A stretch of DNA of 11,720 nucleotides from Candidatus Falkowbacteria bacterium RIFCSPLOWO2_02_FULL_45_15 (GCA_001777995.1 MFFV01000051.1:1-11720); one strand, 5' to 3'. Counted from the stretch's first letter, positions 1 to 7,418 are shown. The notes: generated by a model not told the origin, from the sequence alone. Translations and numbers: made by a program.

Positions 1-1907
1 AAATTATCAACTTCCCCTTCGGCGATTTTGCGCAAAATGCGGCGCATAATTTTTCCGGAACGCGTTTTAGGCAAAGCGGGTGCGAACTGTATTACGTCCG
101 GCACGGCAATCGGCCCGATGACTTTGCGCACCTGCAATTTTAATTCCTGCTTTAATTCTTCGTTCTCGCTCGCGTCTTTTACCGGCGTCACGAATGCGTA
201 CAGCGCCTGCCCTTTTACTTCGTGCGGAAACGGCACTACCGCCGCTTCGGCTACGGAAGGATGACTGACGAGCGCGCTTTCCACTTCGGCCGTGCCTAAG
301 CGGTGGCCGGACACGTTCACCACATCGTCAATTCTGCCTAACAGCCAAAAATCTCCGTCAGCGTCAACGCGGCAGCCGTCGCCGGAAAAATACAAGTTCG
401 GATAAGTTTTAAAATAAGTATCAATAAACTTTTGCTGGTCGCCCCAAGTCGTGCGCATCATTCCGGGCCAGGGTTTTTTGATGCAGAGTTTCCCGCCTTC
501 GTTGGGGCCGCATTCGCTGCCGTCATCGCGCAAAACAGCGGGCTCAACGCCGAAAAACGGAACTGAAGTGCTGCCGGGTTTTAAGATATGCACGCCGGGG
601 ATAGGAGTAATCATAATGCCGCCGGTTTCGGTTTGCCACCAGGTGTCTATCAGCGGACAGCGGGCGCGGCCGATATTTTCGTAGTACCAAATCCAGGCCT
701 CCGGATTAAGCGGCTCTCCCACGGACGCGATCAGACGCAAAGTATTTAGTTTAAATTTAGCCGGCCATTCCGCGCCGAGCCGCATTAAAGCGCGAATGGC
801 GGTCGGAGCGGTATAAAAAATCGTGACGCCGAATTTGTCGCAAATCTGCCAAAACCGGCCGGCATCCGGATAAGTCGGGATGCCTTCAAACATCATTACG
901 GTGGCGCCGTTGGCTAACGGCCCGTATACCACATAGCTATGGCCGGTAACCCAGCCGATGTCGGCCGTGCACCAATACACGTCGTCAGTTTGTAAATTAA
1001 AAACATACTTATGCGTTAAAGCCGCCTGCAGCAGGTAGCCGCCGGCGGAATGCACGACTCCTTTGGGTTTTCCGGTTGAGCCGGAAGTGTATAAAATAAA
1101 CAAATAATCTTCGGCGTTCATGCTTTCCGCCGGGCAATCGGCGGCAGCGCCAAGCATTACTTCGTGGTACCATAAGTCTCTTCCCGCCTGCATGGCGCAT
1201 TCACCGGGGCCAACTTTAACGACTATTACTTTGGCAACGCTCGGCGCGCTGCCGAGCGCCTCATCCGCGGTTTTTTTTAATTCAATGATTTTGCCGCCCC
1301 GCCGGGAAATGTCGGCCGTGATTAAAACTTTGCAGCCGGAATCATTAATCCTGTCCGCCAAAGAAGCGGCGCTAAAGCCGCCGAACACTACCGAGTGAAT
1401 CGCGCCGATGCGCGCGCAAGCGAGTATCGCGACCGCCGCTTCCGGCACCATCGGCAGATAAATCGCCACTCTGTCCCCCTTGCTTACGCCTTGCGCTTTT
1501 AACACGTTAGCGAATTTACAAACTTCCGCGTGCAATTCGCGGTAAGTGATTTTACGAACCTCGCCGTCGTCTTCTCCCTGCCAAATAATCGCCGTTTTGT
1601 CGGCGGTCGGCGTATTTAAGTGCCGGTCCAAACAATTAGCGCTGACATTAAGCGTCCCGTCCGCAAACCAAGTATGTTCAATAATGTTATGTTCGCTGTC
1701 CCAAACATATTTTAATCCTTGCGTCGGTTTTTTAAACCAAGTTAAACTGTCCGCCTGCTCCAGCCAAAACTTGTCCGGCTCCTTGATAGAGCGCTGGTAC
1801 ATCGCTTGATATTGCGTTAGATCCTTAAGATAAAAATTCGCTTCCGTCGGCGGAAACTTTCTTTGTTCGCTTAAAAGCGACTTAATGCTGTTTGGTTGTG
1901 GGGGCAT
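1..1907 (-). CDS. acs: Acetyl-CoA synthetase (AMP-forming), 3' end cut by window edge
   Basis: Activates acetate with ATP and CoA to acetyl-CoA through an acetyl-AMP intermediate, in the cytoplasm. I translated it by hand from the ATG at 1907: 635 codons are present and the frame is open at base 1, so only the last residues are missing (E. coli Acs has 652). The N-terminal ACAS domain is followed by the adenylation loop TSGSTGKPKG at residues 274-283, the DTWWQTETGG segment with the acetate-pocket tryptophan pair W423/W424, and the C-terminal PKTRSGKIMRR motif whose K619 matches the lysine that is acetylated in E. coli Acs (K609). All landmarks sit at a constant +10 offset from E. coli, so the protein is full and unbroken. 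There is no Shine-Dalgarno, only an A-rich stretch before ATG. It has its own promoter, just past the terminator of the restriction-modification module. The family assignment is secure. Confidence 0.97.
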   Translation of the reverse strand, partial: MPPQPNSIKSLLSEQRKFPPTEANFYLKDLTQYQAMYQRSIKEPDKFWLEQADSLTWFKKPTQGLKYVWDSEHNIIEHTWFADGTLNVSANCLDRHLNTPTADKTAIIWQGEDDGEVRKITYRELHAEVCKFANVLKAQGVSKGDRVAIYLPMVPEAAVAILACARIGAIHSVVFGGFSAASLADRINDSGCKVLITADISRRGGKIIELKKTADEALGSAPSVAKVIVVKVGPGECAMQAGRDLWYHEVMLGAAADCPAESMNAEDYLFILYTSGSTGKPKGVVHSAGGYLLQAALTHKYVFNLQTDDVYWCTADIGWVTGHSYVVYGPLANGATVMMFEGIPTYPDAGRFWQICDKFGVTIFYTAPTAIRALMRLGAEWPAKFKLNTLRLIASVGEPLNPEAWIWYYENIGRARCPLIDTWWQTETGGIMITPIPGVHILKPGSTSVPFFGVEPAVLRDDGSECGPNEGGKLCIKKPWPGMMRTTWGDQQKFIDTYFKTYPNLYFSGDGCRVDADGDFWLLGRIDDVVNVSGHRLGTAEVESALVSHPSVAEAAVVPFPHEVKGQALYAFVTPVKDASENEELKQELKLQVRKVIGPIAVPDVIQFAPALPKTRSGKIMRRILRKIAEGEVDN

Positions 1908-2014
1908 AGTTTTTTTTCTTTTACTGCCGTCTTTAATTTCGCGTCCCGGCTCCCTAGATAGAAGATTGACTCTTCACCAGTCGCGGCAAATTCACGGGGC
2001 GGTCAATATATTTG

Positions 2015-2043
2015 ATAATATAGCAAAATAGCGATTAAGGCAA
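2015..2043 (-). promoter_or_regulatory. Putative sigma-70-type promoter of acs
   Basis: Read on the minus strand, a -35 box TTGCCT (2043-2038) and a -10 box TATTAT (2020-2015) are separated by exactly 17 bases. Transcription would start near 2008 and give a leader of about 100 nt before the acs ATG. The leader contains a weak GACT/AGTC hairpin but no recognisable riboswitch. The promoter lies directly beyond the T-tract of the upstream module's terminator, which is a sensible boundary between two transcription units. The call rests on consensus matching by eye. Confidence 0.5.
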
Positions 2044-2045
2044 GT

Positions 2046-2078
2046 AAAAAAACACCGCCGTCCTCGGGGAGACGGCGG
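2046..2078 (-). terminator. Rho-independent terminator of the restriction-modification module
   Basis: The plus strand shows CCGCCGTC (2055-2062), an 8-base loop and GACGGCGG (2071-2078), a perfect 8-bp GC-rich stem. On the minus strand the stem is followed two bases later by seven consecutive T residues (2052-2046). It lies about 27 bases past the stop codon of the methyltransferase gene, so it ends that transcript. Confidence 0.88.
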
Positions 2079-2105
2079 CGGGGATAGTCCATGATAAAAT
2101 TAATG

Positions 2106-3077
2106 CTAAGAATTAACAACGCCCATTTTTTTATTTTCTCGTAAAACTTTCCAATAGTTTGGATCGTTAATTCTATTGTTGATGACTGTTTTTATGGAAT
2201 ATGTATTTCTTTTGGCCTCTGGTTTTTTGTTGCCATTCATCCCTTTTTGGTAAATAATTTCAAATTTATCATTGCCATTAAATAATGGCTTCTTATTAAC
2301 ACCAACTTTTTGTTTGATAATTGGCAAATATTCATTATTAATCTCAAAACCAATGGAATTTCTTTCGAGCTCTATAGCTACTTTCATAGTTGTCCCACTC
2401 CCCAAGAATGGATCTAATACTATCTCTCCCACAAAACTAAACATCTTAATAAGGCGCCTGGGTAACTCTTCCGGAAACATTGCTAGATGCCCTCCGTTTT
2501 GCTTCTCGCCAGCAAAATTCCAATGACCGGTAAAATATTTTCTCCACTCTTCTTTCGTCAATACCGACTTGTCTTTAATCGCTGGCGGAACATTATTGGG
2601 AGCTGTCCCTAATTTTTTAAACAGCAAGATAAATTCGTAATCAATTTCAATAATGCCATTTCTAGGGTACGGAAAAGAACCCATTACTGATGCGCCACCG
2701 GTAGTATTCATCGTCGTTTTTTTTTGCCAAATAACGGCGCCCATGTAATCGAACCCGATTGCTTCGCAAAATTTTGTTATTTCCGTTCTAATTGGTATTA
2801 CTTTATATCGTCCATAGGTTACCGCCCGGGCAAATTGGTCGCCAATATTTATGCAAAGCCGGCATCCCGGTTGTAAAACTCTATAAGATTCTCCCCAAAC
2901 CTTATTTAAATTATTAATATACTCCTCATACGAATCATTAAAGCCAATCTGCTTTTCATCCCCATAATCTTTAATCTGCCAATAAGGCGGAGAAGTTACA
3001 ATAAGATGAACGGACTTATCTTCAACATCAGACATGTTGCGTGAGTCACCGATGATAATTTTGTGATTTGTGGCCAT
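2106..3077 (-). CDS. DNA methyltransferase of the TSPPY (probably N4-cytosine) type, type II modification enzyme
   Basis: Transfers a methyl group from S-adenosylmethionine to DNA. The catalytic motif IV, TSPPYW, is at residues 28-33, and the AdoMet-binding motif I, DPFLGSGTT, is at 222-230. This order (catalytic motif first) is that of the beta class. The SPPY form is typical of N4-cytosine methyltransferases rather than the NPPY of adenine enzymes. The segment around residues 120-200 between the motifs is the likely target-recognition region, and a lysine- and asparagine-rich tail follows residue 260. The ATG lies 2 bases after the endonuclease stop codon with no Shine-Dalgarno, suggesting translational coupling. 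The partner resembles MjaI (CTAG), and M.MjaI and M.MthZI are, as I recall, N4-cytosine enzymes for CTAG, so CTAG is the inferred target. The gene is AT-richer than its neighbours, which suggests transfer. Confidence 0.92.
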   Translation of the reverse strand: MATNHKIIIGDSRNMSDVEDKSVHLIVTSPPYWQIKDYGDEKQIGFNDSYEEYINNLNKVWGESYRVLQPGCRLCINIGDQFARAVTYGRYKVIPIRTEITKFCEAIGFDYMGAVIWQKKTTMNTTGGASVMGSFPYPRNGIIEIDYEFILLFKKLGTAPNNVPPAIKDKSVLTKEEWRKYFTGHWNFAGEKQNGGHLAMFPEELPRRLIKMFSFVGEIVLDPFLGSGTTMKVAIELERNSIGFEINNEYLPIIKQKVGVNKKPLFNGNDKFEIIYQKGMNGNKKPEAKRNTYSIKTVINNRINDPNYWKVLRENKKMGVVNS

Positions 3078-3079
3078 AA

Positions 3080-3667
3080 TTATAATTTTAAAATTTCGTC
3101 CGCTTCAATCTCCAGTCCTGATTTAGTTTTGTTGTAAAAAATTATTTTTGCTTTTATTTCTTCTTTTAAAGCATTTTTTGTTTTATAAGTCATTGGCTTT
3201 ATGGACACCGGAATACTTCCGATAAACCCATCTATGCCTTGCGATTCTTCTTTAGGATTAGCCAATCTATAACTAACATTTTTTAGTGAAGCAACTTTTT
3301 TTAAAATGGCTTCCTGAAATTTTAAGCCGATAAATGTTTTTTCCAGCACTAATTCCTCAACCCATTTTTTAATCATCTCCTTATTAACTGATTGAATAGC
3401 GCTTTTTAAATTACCGACCATCTCGTTTATTTTGTCTGTTGCGTTGGCAATAGTTTTTGGGTATTTCCCTAAATACCATTTTTTCCAGCCATCATAGGTT
3501 TTTTCCGGACATTCTTTAATCAGTTCGGATAGTTGACCAACTACCCGGGGTCTTGTGCCTTGAGAATTTTGATTAGCTAAATTAATTATTTGAGTTGTAT
3601 ATTTAGGAAAATCTTTAACTTCGCCAATTAACTCTTTAATTAACTCTGCATTTTTAATCTTAAGCAT
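3080..3667 (-). CDS. Type II restriction endonuclease, MjaI-like family
   Basis: Probably cleaves unmodified DNA at the site protected by the adjacent methyltransferase. The 195-residue protein has the N-terminal signature FPKYTTQIINLANQN (residues 20-34) followed by GTRPRVVGQ (37-45), which I recognise from memory as the MjaI restriction endonuclease family; MjaI cuts CTAG. A helical middle (about 75-130) precedes GIDGFIGSIPVSIKP (144-158). Here D146 and K157 are candidate residues of a PD-(D/E)XK-like site, with serine at position 155 where D or E is usual. The codons are strongly AT-biased: 3121-3180 has about 10 G/C in 60. It is the first gene of its unit, 2 bases before the methyltransferase, and has its own promoter. 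There is no Shine-Dalgarno upstream of the ATG. A restriction role is well supported by the pairing; the exact specificity is inference. Confidence 0.8.
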   Translation of the reverse strand: MLKIKNAELIKELIGEVKDFPKYTTQIINLANQNSQGTRPRVVGQLSELIKECPEKTYDGWKKWYLGKYPKTIANATDKINEMVGNLKSAIQSVNKEMIKKWVEELVLEKTFIGLKFQEAILKKVASLKNVSYRLANPKEESQGIDGFIGSIPVSIKPMTYKTKNALKEEIKAKIIFYNKTKSGLEIEADEILKL

Positions 3668-3688
3668 AAAATAAAATTAGCTGTGTTT

Positions 3689-3717
3689 ATTTTAACAAAA
3701 TTTAGCTAAAATAGCAA
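3689..3717 (-). promoter_or_regulatory. Putative promoter of the restriction-modification module, with a palindrome in the spacer
   Basis: On the minus strand, TTGCTA (3717-3712) and TAAAAT (3694-3689) are separated by 17 bases, a good sigma-70-like match. The start would fall near 3682, leaving a leader of only about 15 nt without a Shine-Dalgarno. The 10-bp perfect palindrome TTTAGCTAAA (3701-3710) lies wholly inside the spacer, where a bound repressor would block polymerase. The operator role is a guess. Confidence 0.55.
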
Positions 3718-3848
3718 AAGATTAATATAATTATTTTCTTATCGCTGCCTTTGCCGCCCCTTGCTTTAATATAACCAACGTCCTTATTAAAATCACCTTC
3801 TGTTTATCTTCTATCTACGAACACGCCAAAAGCGTTAAAAGATGACAG

Positions 3849-5501
3849 TTATATCCCTCTCGCTTCGGCCGCGTCGTCGGTAGTTACTTTTTCCCGCTTG
3901 GCTTTAGAGCGGATACTGCGGATAAAATTCATTAATTCTTCCGAACGCATTACCCAGCACATCAGGATAAATATGCCTAAGCCAAAAATGCCGGCAACCG
4001 CCGCCTGCGTCAACACGCCCCAAAAGCGGTGCATGTCAACCAACGCGGAACTGCCGATAATGAGTTTCATCGCCTGTACGGCCAAGCCGGCGCCGATGCT
4101 CGCGGCGGAAATTTTTAAAGTTGAATATAAAACGTTCCATTCGTCCAGCTCCCCTATTTCCACTTTTAAAATCAGCCAGAGCAAAGCGAAGTTAAAGATG
4201 GTAGAAAGAGAAAACGCCAGCGCGAGGCCGGCAATTCCCAAGCGCTGCCCGAGCCACCAGCTTAAAATAATGTTGACGACGCTCGCGCCCAAACCCGCCC
4301 AAAAAGGCGTTAAGCTGTTTTTGCGCGCGTAAAACATCCGCGTCAGGAGAGGCAACGCCGCCTGCGCGAACAAACTTAAACTAAAAAAAGTCAAAGTGTT
4401 CATCGTTAAAATCGTGTCTTCCCAGTCAAACTGGCCGCTGCCGAAAATCAAACGGATGATTTGCACGCGCAAAGTTAAAATCAAAACGGTTGCCGGCAAA
4501 ATAAAAAAAATAATCTGGCGCAGGACTTTGGAAAAATTTTTAACGAGCGCCGCCTGGCTGCCGGCTAATTCGGCGAGCGTGGGAAAAGCCGCGACGGCGA
4601 AAGAAATGCCAAAAATTCCGACCGGAAACGATTGCAAGTTGTTCGCGAGGTTAAACACCGCCAGACTGCCGGCCGCGAGCAAAGAAGCGATGATTGTCAC
4701 TACCACTAAATTAATTTGGTTAATCGCTAACGCCAGCGTCCGCGGCACCATCATTTTGATAATTTGGCGCACCTGATGATTGCGCCAGTCAAATACCGGA
4801 TAATACCGGTAGCCGAGAGAAAAAGTCGTCGGCACCTGGATTAAAAAATGAAGCAACGCGCCCAAAACGACGCCGTAAGCCAAACCGTAAATTCCCCAGA
4901 CGGGGACAAAATACAACGCGCCGATGATGATGCCGATGTTATACATAATCGGCGCGAGCGAATAGACGAAAAAACGCTTAAACGACTGCAAGATTCCGCC
5001 AAACACCGAGCTTAACCCCAAAAAAAACGGGGATAAAAACATAATGCGGGTTAAAGCGATAGTAAGTTCTTGTTTTTCCCCGCTAAAGCCGGGAGTAATC
5101 AGCCGCGTCAGTTCGGGGGCAAAAAAAATAAAAGCGGCCGAAACGACAATCAGCAGAGCGCCGAGCAGGTTAATTACCGCGTTCGCCACATACCAGGATT
5201 CTTCTTGGCTGGCATCGCCGCGGCGGAATATTTTTTTCAGCAGCGACTGCCGCCGGCAGAGCGCCGTAAAAACGGGAATAAAGCCGGCCGAAAGCGCCCC
5301 TAAAACCAACAGATTAAAAACTAAATCGGGGATGCGGAAAGCGGCGTAATAAATATCCAGCGTGTCGCCGGCGCCGAATTCGCCGGCTAAAATCCGGTCG
5401 CGGAAAATGCCTAACAGGCGGCTCGCCATCGAAGCCGCCGCCACGATTATCGCCGCCGAAGTGATGGAATTTATTTTGGAGTTGAAAAGTTTAGTTATCA
5501 T
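3849..5501 (-). CDS. murJ: MurJ/MviN family lipid II flippase
   Basis: A polytopic inner-membrane protein of the MOP superfamily, expected to flip undecaprenyl-linked peptidoglycan precursor to the outer face. At 550 residues with about 14 hydrophobic segments it is of usual size. The N-terminus shows the family signature: ASRLLGIFRD (26-35) followed by FGAGDTLDIYYAAFRIPD (42-59). R34, D35 and D49 match E. coli R24, D25 and D39. Other cavity positions differ: E. coli R52/R53 pair with F62/N63, E57 with L67, and the YADRLMEFP segment holding R270 reads LANNLQSFP. The charged tail after the last helix (about 525-550) is cytoplasmic. The start is supported by AGGAG two bases before ATG, a short spacing but one of the few Shine-Dalgarno-like sites in the window. 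No clear terminator follows the gene. The family is certain; conserved substrate is less so. Confidence 0.93.
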   Translation of the reverse strand: MITKLFNSKINSITSAAIIVAAASMASRLLGIFRDRILAGEFGAGDTLDIYYAAFRIPDLVFNLLVLGALSAGFIPVFTALCRRQSLLKKIFRRGDASQEESWYVANAVINLLGALLIVVSAAFIFFAPELTRLITPGFSGEKQELTIALTRIMFLSPFFLGLSSVFGGILQSFKRFFVYSLAPIMYNIGIIIGALYFVPVWGIYGLAYGVVLGALLHFLIQVPTTFSLGYRYYPVFDWRNHQVRQIIKMMVPRTLALAINQINLVVVTIIASLLAAGSLAVFNLANNLQSFPVGIFGISFAVAAFPTLAELAGSQAALVKNFSKVLRQIIFFILPATVLILTLRVQIIRLIFGSGQFDWEDTILTMNTLTFFSLSLFAQAALPLLTRMFYARKNSLTPFWAGLGASVVNIILSWWLGQRLGIAGLALAFSLSTIFNFALLWLILKVEIGELDEWNVLYSTLKISAASIGAGLAVQAMKLIIGSSALVDMHRFWGVLTQAAVAGIFGLGIFILMCWVMRSEELMNFIRSIRSKAKREKVTTDDAAEARGI

Positions 5502-5530
5502 TACTCCTACTAATTACTAATCTTTTTTAC

Positions 5531-5641
5531 TGTCATTCCCGTTGCTGTCATTCCCGCAAAAGCCATGCCTACCGGCAGGCAGGCGGGAATCCCGTGAACA
5601 GTAGTACAACGCAATGAGATCCCCGCCTCCGCGGGGATGAC
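5531..5641. repeat. Composite GC-rich palindromic repeat element in the rseP-murJ spacer
   Basis: Two direct copies of TGTCATTCCCG (5531-5541, 5546-5556) open the element. ATTCCCGC (5550-5557) pairs with GCGGGAAT (5583-5590). Between them is a near-perfect 16-bp palindrome, TGCCTACCGGCAGGCA (5566-5581). A second hairpin, ATCCCCGC/GCGGGGAT with a CTCC loop, occupies 5619-5638. The whole is bounded by GTCAT (5532-5536) and its complement ATGAC (5637-5641), as in a small nonautonomous palindromic element. I recall GTCATTCCCGC-type repeats from Patescibacteria spacers. It could also fold in the 3' RNA of rseP. Confidence 0.75.
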
Positions 5642-5673
5642 AAAAAAAACAGGGACGGAAAAAATATTAATTA

Positions 5674-6834
5674 CTAAAATATTTTCTGGAATAAACTCAA
5701 AAACTTGTCGGAAAATTTAAACACGTCTTTAAAAGTAACTATCACTACGAGCAGCATCAATAAGGCAAAGCCGATGTTATGAATAATTGCCTCAACTTTT
5801 TCCGGCACTGCCCGGCCGCGCAATTTTTCAATCAATAAAAACAGCACTCTGCCCCCGTCCAGCGCCGGAAAAGGGGCGTAGTTAATCACGGCTAAGTTAA
5901 TTGAAAGTACGGCCGCGAACTGCAGCATGTAAACAAAGCCCAGGTTTACCACCTGCCCGGTCATCACGGCAATTCCAACCGGGCCCGACAACTCGGCGGC
6001 GATGGGGTGCCCGACAAATAAATCCTTAATAATCAGTACGAAAGCAACGATGATGTACCAACTCATAATCAGCGTTGATTTTATCCCTTCCCAAACCGCC
6101 TGATACCAGGGATAGCTGACGATGCCGGTTTCGGCTACCGCGATGCCAATTCCGACTTTGCCGCCGTCGGACATTAGTTGCGGCGTGATCTCTAACCGCA
6201 ATTCTTCCTGCCCCCGCTTTATTTGATATTGTAACTTTTGACCGGCGCGCGCGCTGACCAAGCCGCTTAACTCCTGGTAAGTGCGGACCGGCTGGCCGTT
6301 GAGAGCGATAACGCTGTCCCCCATTTTTAAACCCGCCGCTTGGGCGGGCGAATCAGGCAGTACTTGGATTATCTGCAAATTTCTTTGGGCAACGTTAGCG
6401 CCGCCGCTAACGTTGTCCAACGCCTGCGGCAAGCCCGCCATAAAACCAACGGCTAAAAATACGGCCGCCGTCACTAGATTCATCGCTACTCCGGCCGATA
6501 ATATTACCGCCCGCCGCCAAATCGGCTGGTTAGCTAAGCTGTCTTTATCGCCGCGACTTTCGCCCTGCTCCCCTTTTATTTTTACAAAACCGCCCAGCGG
6601 CAGCCAATTTAAAGAATAAATCGTGCCGCTTGAGTCAGCCACTTCCCGGCTGCCCCAGACAAACTTCCATTTATTCTCCAATGATTTGTATATTCCGGCC
6701 AAGCGCGGCGGAAAACCAAAACCAAACTCCTCGGCTTTAACGCCAAAAAAACGCGCCGTGACAAAATGCCCCAATTCGTGCACGAACACTAATATGGAAA
6801 GCAAAATTATGAAAATGATTATAGTTATAAACAT
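5674..6834 (-). CDS. rseP: RIP zinc metalloprotease RseP (site-2 protease family)
   Basis: An intramembrane zinc protease that cleaves membrane-spanning regulators or signal-peptide remnants. The first transmembrane helix carries HELGH (residues 19-23; H19 and H23 bind zinc and E20 is catalytic), followed by FGVKAEEFGFGFPPRL. A second hydrophobic segment lies at 107-133. One PDZ domain spans about 153-220, with GLKMGDSVIALNGQPV inside. The third zinc ligand is D326 in NYAPFPALDGG (318-328), and further membrane segments flank it (about 255-275, 300-320, 350-370). At 386 residues it is a single-PDZ form, shorter than E. coli RseP (450 residues, two PDZ). The ATG lies 17 bases after the frr stop with no Shine-Dalgarno, so it is probably co-transcribed with frr. 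All catalytic residues are present. Confidence 0.96.
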   Translation of the reverse strand: MFITIIIFIILLSILVFVHELGHFVTARFFGVKAEEFGFGFPPRLAGIYKSLENKWKFVWGSREVADSSGTIYSLNWLPLGGFVKIKGEQGESRGDKDSLANQPIWRRAVILSAGVAMNLVTAAVFLAVGFMAGLPQALDNVSGGANVAQRNLQIIQVLPDSPAQAAGLKMGDSVIALNGQPVRTYQELSGLVSARAGQKLQYQIKRGQEELRLEITPQLMSDGGKVGIGIAVAETGIVSYPWYQAVWEGIKSTLIMSWYIIVAFVLIIKDLFVGHPIAAELSGPVGIAVMTGQVVNLGFVYMLQFAAVLSINLAVINYAPFPALDGGRVLFLLIEKLRGRAVPEKVEAIIHNIGFALLMLLVVIVTFKDVFKFSDKFLSLFQKIF

Positions 6835-6852
6835 AAAAATTTGTATGAACTT

Positions 6853-7407
6853 TTAAATCGTCATTATCTCTTTCTCCTTCTTCTCCCTTAACTTCTGCAG
6901 TTCATCGTTATGCTTTTTAATTTCTTCTTCCATCTCTTTTAAATTTCTAAATTTATCGTCTTCGGAAATGGCTTTGTTTTTTTCCGCCTCCTCAATGCCG
7001 GCCTTAATTTTATCGCGCGCCTGCCGAACGCTTACTTTAGCATGCTCTAATTTTTCATTCAACTTTTTAACCCGCTCCCGCCGGTCTTCTTCGGTCGGCT
7101 GCGGAATGGTGATTCTGATTTTATCGCCTTCGTTAACCGGGTTGACGCCTAATTCCGCCGCGGCAATCGCTTTTTCTATTTCTTTTAAAATGTTTTTATC
7201 CCAAGCCGTAACGGTTAAGCAGCGGGCGTCAACCACGCTGATGTTGCCTACTTGCATCAGGGGCACTTTGGCGCCGTAAGCCTCAACCAAAACGCCGTCC
7301 AGCATCGCCGGGTTCGCCCGGCCGGTGCGGATAGCGGCGATGTCTTTTTGAAAAAATTCTATCGCCTGCTTTAACTCGCTTTGGCGCTGCTGAAGATATT
7401 GGTTCAT
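6853..7407 (-). CDS. frr: Ribosome recycling factor
   Basis: Splits the post-termination 70S ribosome together with EF-G. The 184 residues match the normal length (185 in E. coli). Recognisable stretches are the N-terminal helix with IAAIRTGRANPAMLDGVLVE (residues about 24-43), the domain II beta region with LTVTAWDKNILKEIEKAI, and PVNEGDKIRITIPQPTEEDR. The long C-terminal helices include VRQARDKIK, which carries the conserved arginine, and an extremely charged Lys/Glu tail. The gene begins 11 bases after the stop of the Asp-box lipoprotein gene and is followed closely by rseP, so the three probably form one operon. In many bacteria pyrH precedes frr and uppS, cdsA and dxr lie between frr and rseP; none is present here. 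No Shine-Dalgarno is visible, only an A/T-rich leader. Confidence 0.98.
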   Translation of the reverse strand: MNQYLQQRQSELKQAIEFFQKDIAAIRTGRANPAMLDGVLVEAYGAKVPLMQVGNISVVDARCLTVTAWDKNILKEIEKAIAAAELGVNPVNEGDKIRITIPQPTEEDRRERVKKLNEKLEHAKVSVRQARDKIKAGIEEAEKNKAISEDDKFRNLKEMEEEIKKHNDELQKLREKKEKEIMTI

Positions 7408-7418
7408 ATTTTTAATTA

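Noticed and set aside
1908..2010. Possible T-box or other riboswitch in the acs leader (AGGGAGCCGGGACGCG on the minus strand)
   Set aside because: It lacks the TGG-containing T-box core and a convincing stem set, and acs is not a usual T-box target.
3780..3848. Terminator after murJ (ACGC/GCGT near 3823-3837)
   Set aside because: The stem is only 4-5 bp and no T-tract follows on the minus strand.
3898..4332. 144-residue plus-strand open frame inside murJ
   Set aside because: It is antisense to a clear membrane-protein gene and shows no domain or plausible start signal; other plus-strand frames in the window are likewise shadows.
5619..5648. Hairpin ATCCCCGC/GCGGGGAT followed by eight A residues as a terminator
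   Set aside because: On the plus strand it is followed by A, not T, and on the minus strand the T-run precedes the hairpin. It is better explained as part of the repeat element.
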